A stretch of 24,338 nucleotides of DNA, taken from positions 1 to 24,338 of the forward strand of contig JBEHYB010000029.1 in the NCBI GenBank assembly GCA_048498395.1, written 5' to 3'. The notes under the pieces were generated by a model. The model saw only the letters and a program-made list of their open reading frames with translations. It searched no databases and had not been told where the DNA came from. This stretch comes from Micavibrio_B sp048498395 (GTDB taxonomy: Bacteria; Pseudomonadota; Alphaproteobacteria; Micavibrionales; Micavibrionaceae). The translations under genes and the position numbers were made by a program. Within the stretch, counting starts at the first letter, position 1, and every line of letters starts with the position of its first letter. Below are positions 22,301-24,338 of this stretch, piece after piece.

Positions 22301-22789
22301 CTGGCGACGTTCGGCAGGTTTCGCATTGATGATCGCGGCGATGCGGCCCTGAGAGACGATCGCGGTCGAGTGAGCGCCAATGGCCAGATCTGCGAATAGC
22401 ATCTGGACATCACGGGCGCGCACCGGTTTCGAGTTTACGTAGTAGCTTGAGCCCATATCGCGTTCAATACGACGAACGACTTCGATCTCGTCCGTGTTGT
22501 TGAACATGGCAGGAGCCGTGCGATCGGCGTTGTCGAGAACAACCGACACTTCGGCAGAGTTGCGTTGCGGGCGGGTCGATGTACCGTTGAAGATAACGTC
22601 GTCCATACCTGAACCGCGTAAACGCTTGGCAGAGTTTTCACCCATCACCCATGACAGGGCTTCGACGAGGTTGGACTTGCCGCAACCGTTAGGTCCGACA
22701 ATACCTGTCATGCCCGGGCTGATATCGAGATCAGTCTTGTCGACGAAGGATTTAAATCCCGTCAGGCGAAGGCGGCTGAAATTTGCCAT
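19319..22789 (-). CDS. smc: Chromosome partition protein Smc
   Basis: Smc is the ATPase of the bacterial condensin that compacts and segregates the chromosome, normally with ScpA and ScpB. The 1156-residue protein has the full layout: N-terminal ATPase half with GFKSFVDKT (11-19) and Walker A GPNGCGKSN (32-40), coiled coil (about 165-500), hinge (about 508-640, QGFRPVLEDI then ALAKALGD), returning coiled coil (about 640-1000), and the C-terminal half with signature LSGGEK (1054-1059), Walker B CVLDEIDAPLDD (1079-1090, D1082/E1083) and the VITHHRMTM switch region. Nothing is truncated. It lies 54 bases downstream of the dsbA-like gene, probably in one transcript. scpA and scpB are not in the window. 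Confidence 0.98.
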   Translation of the reverse strand: MANFSRLRLTGFKSFVDKTDLDISPGMTGIVGPNGCGKSNLVEALSWVMGENSAKRLRGSGMDDVIFNGTSTRPQRNSAEVSVVLDNADRTAPAMFNNTDEIEVVRRIERDMGSSYYVNSKPVRARDVQMLFADLAIGAHSTAIVSQGRIAAIINAKPAERRQILEESAGVSGLYVRRNEAEIRLRAADNNLARLQDVLANLETQLEALKRQSRQARRYKEISEGIKTLETLLALAEWTHAQESQSKSQASLLESETIVAEHTGTIATLTRTQLVQAEEVPPLREKQAETAAAWQAQNFELKRIDDEEQRITAQIEEATTGIAQVIADNTHERDTADENALVLVRIEREEADLKAQAGTELQVKILTDLKDEAQARVEKYQGEYQESFEQSANSRASRNTLQSQMNKDEAHLQNIQNRLENLRVQIENKKAARGEAVSTEDMSAEIEKLQSDLNIHREEEQKIRANVDALQAELDAKRPALQKAQEVLQKTKAEINALESVLNADTQQGFRPVLEDIKAEEGFEAALAKALGDTLMASTEADAPMTWAPRNSVNAPSFPSGVQALLPKIHAPEALKTALSFIGYVETAEDGDAAAAQLQAGQSIVSRDGAYWRWDGLTIRAKAVDRNAVRLKNKNRLAELQALLPAQETEAQETQTALDKAREDLKSTKDTLQPQEQKTRETERNVNNRRNDLQRTIEKQAQGESELLKLEEALILLQDDAARLTATVTAHQSSLQAFDDSSLERLAEEVEKKRQSLQAAQDEYRQASTDLEVYQQDQQRRSGRLRAIADERVNLQNRSIRAKERIKQLEDRQVQLSAKLEELKNKPEELNQARLNLLDNLASLENAKNAASDKLAQAEIDLDTTNKALKEAEGLLMQVREERARLQATLEAASGSIEIIRQSIQDQFSLEPDQLWEQSQMTREKLDAEPIDRLRGKRDRLIRERDGMGPVNLRADVESQEVEQSLGTLIQERNDLTQAIEELRQGIQKLNKEARERLMSAFNTVNEHFKVLFTQLFGGGAAHLAFIESDDPLEAALEIFAQPPGKSLQSLSLLSGGEKTLASTALLFAMFMTNPAPICVLDEIDAPLDDANVDRVCTALEQMAKSGKTRFIVITHHRMTMARMNRLYGVTMSERGVSQLVSVDLQGKLDFLEAAE

Positions 22790-22843
22790 GCGTTTATACT
22801 CTTTTGCTCAATTACAATTTCTTACGATGTATGCTTTTGCGGT

Positions 22844-23767
22844 TTATTCAGCCGGCGGAGCAGGTTCATCGGTTACAGGTTTTGGCTCTTCAGCTGGTGC
22901 GGCCGGGGCCGCAGCAGGTGTTTCCGGCGCGGCAGCTGCCGGAGCTGCATCTGTTGCCGCAGGTGTCGATGAAGTTCCATTGATCGCTTCTTCAAAAGCT
23001 GTCAGCGGCTGGTTGCCAACCAGTGTTTTGCCGCCGGCGATGACGAAAGAAGGTGTCGACTGGACTTTGTACTTGTCGCTTGCCGCTTTCATGTCGCCGA
23101 TGATGGCTTCCTTGAGTGTGTTATTTGCAAGACAGTCGTCAAATTCCTTGTCGGTCATGCCGCCGAGTTTGGCGTTCTGGCGCAGGACATCCTTGTACTT
23201 CTCGTTGTATGCCCATTTTTCCTGTTCCTGGAACAGGAGTGTCATGAAGTTGACGTATTTGTCGCCAGGCATACAGCGCAGGATCATGGATGCATCAAGC
23301 GCAGGCTGGTTCAGCGGGAATTCCTTGAAGGTGATCTGGACCTTGTTTGTATCGATGAATTCGGATTTGAATTTTTCGAACGTGTCGCGGTGGAACGCGC
23401 CGCAATGCGGACAGGTCAGGGAACTGTACTCGGTGATTTTGACAGGTGCGTTGGCATCGCCCAGCGTGCGCGGAACCATCATCGCCTTGACGACCGGGTC
23501 GGTCAGGGAAGCGGATGGCGGCGGGGATTCTGGTTCTGCGATATCGAGTTTTTTTGTCTCGACAACGACAGGTGGTTTTTCTTCGGTGGCCGGAGGTGTT
23601 GTCTCGGCTGTCGGTGCAGGCGCGGTTTCTTCAGTTGCTGCCGGTGGTGTTGTTTCTGCGGATTTGGATTTCATGTACGCATAACCGCCCAGACCGATAA
23701 TGAGGGCCAGAGCAACGACTGCAACGATCGCAGCGGCAGGAGATTTTTTCTGATTGAGTTCGTCCAT
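22844..23767 (-). CDS. Membrane-anchored DsbA-family thiol oxidoreductase
   Basis: DsbA-like proteins exchange disulfides in periplasmic substrates. The 307-residue protein has an N-terminal uncleaved anchor (about 12-32), a Pro/Thr/Glu-rich spacer (about 36-88), and a thioredoxin-like domain with helical insertion (about 92-264). The active site is CPHC (119-122), as in DsbA, and the cis-proline loop is STPSF (237-241, P239). Two further cysteines (C165, C212) lie in the helical insertion. The C-terminus is an Ala/Pro-rich tail (about 264-307) of unknown purpose. The family resembles Thioredoxin_4/BdbD. AAGGTG lies before ATG 23767. A possible promoter and operator lie upstream. Confidence 0.92.
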   Translation of the reverse strand: MDELNQKKSPAAAIVAVVALALIIGLGGYAYMKSKSAETTPPAATEETAPAPTAETTPPATEEKPPVVVETKKLDIAEPESPPPSASLTDPVVKAMMVPRTLGDANAPVKITEYSSLTCPHCGAFHRDTFEKFKSEFIDTNKVQITFKEFPLNQPALDASMILRCMPGDKYVNFMTLLFQEQEKWAYNEKYKDVLRQNAKLGGMTDKEFDDCLANNTLKEAIIGDMKAASDKYKVQSTPSFVIAGGKTLVGNQPLTAFEEAINGTSSTPAATDAAPAAAAPETPAAAPAAPAEEPKPVTDEPAPPAE

Positions 23768-23814
23768 TTTACACCTTTTAAAAAATTAAGCTTCAGGCAA
23801 TTTTTGCCATAACA

Positions 23815-23841
23815 GGTATATGCTTCAGGAAGACATATACC
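23815..23841. promoter_or_regulatory. Inverted repeat upstream of the dsbA-like gene, candidate operator
   Basis: GGTATATG (23815-23822) and CATATACC (23834-23841) form a perfect 8-bp inverted repeat around an 11-base spacer. It lies about 50 bases before the dsbA-like start and overlaps the candidate -10 element at 23834-23839. A second small repeat, GGCAA-TTT-TTGCC, is at 23796-23808. Confidence 0.5.
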
Positions 23842-23863
23842 GGATGATCATTCGTATTTCCAA
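23834..23863 (-). promoter_or_regulatory. Candidate promoter for the dsbA-like gene and smc
   Basis: On the minus strand TTGGAA (23858-23863) and TATATG (23834-23839) are 18 bases apart, giving a start near 23827 and a leader of about 60 bases. The -10 lies within one arm of the inverted repeat. Based on sequence similarity to sigma70 sites only. Confidence 0.4.
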
Positions 23864-23952
23864 GGATTTAGTTACTCTAGAGGGTAGACGGGGCATAATT
23901 CAAACAAAAGGCCCGCCTAACCTTCTGTTATCCACATCAAAGGGATAGAAAA

Positions 23953-24338
23953 CTACTTAGAGTTAAGTATGAGCAAATCTACTCTATCTATCGGTTTTTC
24001 ATTGGTATTTTCGCCCAGTGCCCTGATATCGATGCGGGCCGGTTCTATGCCTTTTTCAAGCAAATAAGACCTTAAAGACAGGCCTCTTGCCAATGAAATA
24101 CGTCTTGCGCTGCTCTGGCCTTCCTTGGATGGAGAGGCATAGGCAAGGATCTGGAGGCGGGAAGCCTTGTCCTTATCCATTTTTGGCAGGATCTCGGCAT
24201 CGATGGTTTTTTTCTGGTCCGGCTGGATTTCAGCCGCGTCCTGAACGAAGGCAAGGCTGATCAGCTGGGGTTTGAAGATTTTAGATGAATCCGCCTTATG
24301 CCACGCTCTGCTCTTCGGCTTTGCTTTTGTTCTCATTC
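23953..24338 (-). CDS. OmpA-like C-terminal domain protein, 5' end outside window
   Basis: The frame is open to the window edge. A possible ATG at 24334-24336 is probably internal, because OmpA-family proteins of this kind usually have a longer N-terminus. The visible 127 residues contain an OmpA/MotB-like domain: LQILAYASPSKEGQSSARR (81-99), SLARGLSLRSYLLEKGIEPA (101-120), RIDIRALGEN (121-130) and a final DRVDLLIL (about 117-125 of the domain). The usual GHTD segment, which supplies the Asp that holds diaminopimelate, reads AYASP here, so peptidoglycan binding may be altered; the following Arg region is retained. It lies upstream of the dsbA-like gene on the same strand with a 185-base gap. 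It is not clearly Pal: no lipobox region is visible. Confidence 0.75.
   Translation of the reverse strand, partial: MRTKAKPKSRAWHKADSSKIFKPQLISLAFVQDAAEIQPDQKKTIDAEILPKMDKDKASRLQILAYASPSKEGQSSARRISLARGLSLRSYLLEKGIEPARIDIRALGENTNEKPIDRVDLLILNSK

Noticed and set aside
22494..23684. Long plus-strand open frame opposite smc and the dsbA-like gene
   Set aside because: Its translation is low-complexity Ser/Ala/Gly-rich and lies antisense to well-supported genes with clear domains; it is a shadow of their codon use.
23880..23950. Terminator after the OmpA-like gene near GGCGGGCCTTTTG on the minus strand
   Set aside because: The stem is only about four base pairs with a two-base loop and an interrupted T run; too weak to list.
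1..24338. tRNA or rRNA genes, prophage or IS elements
   Set aside because: No cloverleaf-type segments, rRNA-like stretches, transposase or phage proteins were recognised on either strand.

Overview
The window reads as a chromosomal core region of an alphaproteobacterium. The evidence is the order yebC-ruvCAB-ybgC-tolQRAB, an F0-only ATP synthase operon with separate b and b' subunits, and the chain proA-nadD-rsfS-rlmH-envC-ctpA-yibQ-rppH, an order known from this class. Genus cannot be fixed from sequence alone; a deep lineage (Micavibrio-like or Rhodospirillales-like) is a guess. I see no rRNA, tRNA, phage, transposase or CRISPR array, and no gap above 300 bases lacks a gene.

Plus-strand half (1-8168). 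A 5'-truncated yebC overlaps an AlkD-like DNA glycosylase gene, which overlaps ruvC; then come ruvA and ruvB (Holliday-junction processing), a small NIF3/YqfO PII-like protein, the thioesterase ybgC, and tolQ, tolR, tolA, a small lipoprotein and tolB. The lipoprotein is a free-standing second copy of the TolA C-terminal domain. The usual downstream pal and cpoB are absent. The plus-strand genes are very tightly packed apart from two inserted repeat elements.

Minus-strand half (8259-24338), read right to left. It holds an OmpA-like fragment at the window edge, a membrane-anchored DsbA-like thiol oxidoreductase, smc, a short M15/VanX-like protein, atpI-atpB-atpE-atpF'-atpF (F0 sector), proA, nadD, rsfS, rlmH, envC (degenerate LytM amidase activator), ctpA (S41 protease), a yibQ-like divergent deacetylase, rppH (Nudix) and an unrecognised Cys-His-Asp protein translationally coupled to rppH. 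The two halves converge at about 8169-8258.

A recurring theme is a family of paired palindromes of about 58-75 bp. Six good copies and one decayed copy sit between genes. Each has the form GTCAT-stem-loop-stem-ATC ... GAT-stem-loop-stem-ATGAC. Stem sequences differ between copies but stay self-complementary. Some halves are followed by a T run and look like terminators, and two copies have been absorbed into the 3' ends of coding sequences (ruvC and the M15-like gene). A different G/C-rich palindrome lies in frame inside the RuvA linker. The points most worth checking are the TolA-domain lipoprotein, the AlkD-like gene in the ruv operon, the repeat family, the Cys-His-Asp protein, and a possible operator over the dsbA-like promoter.
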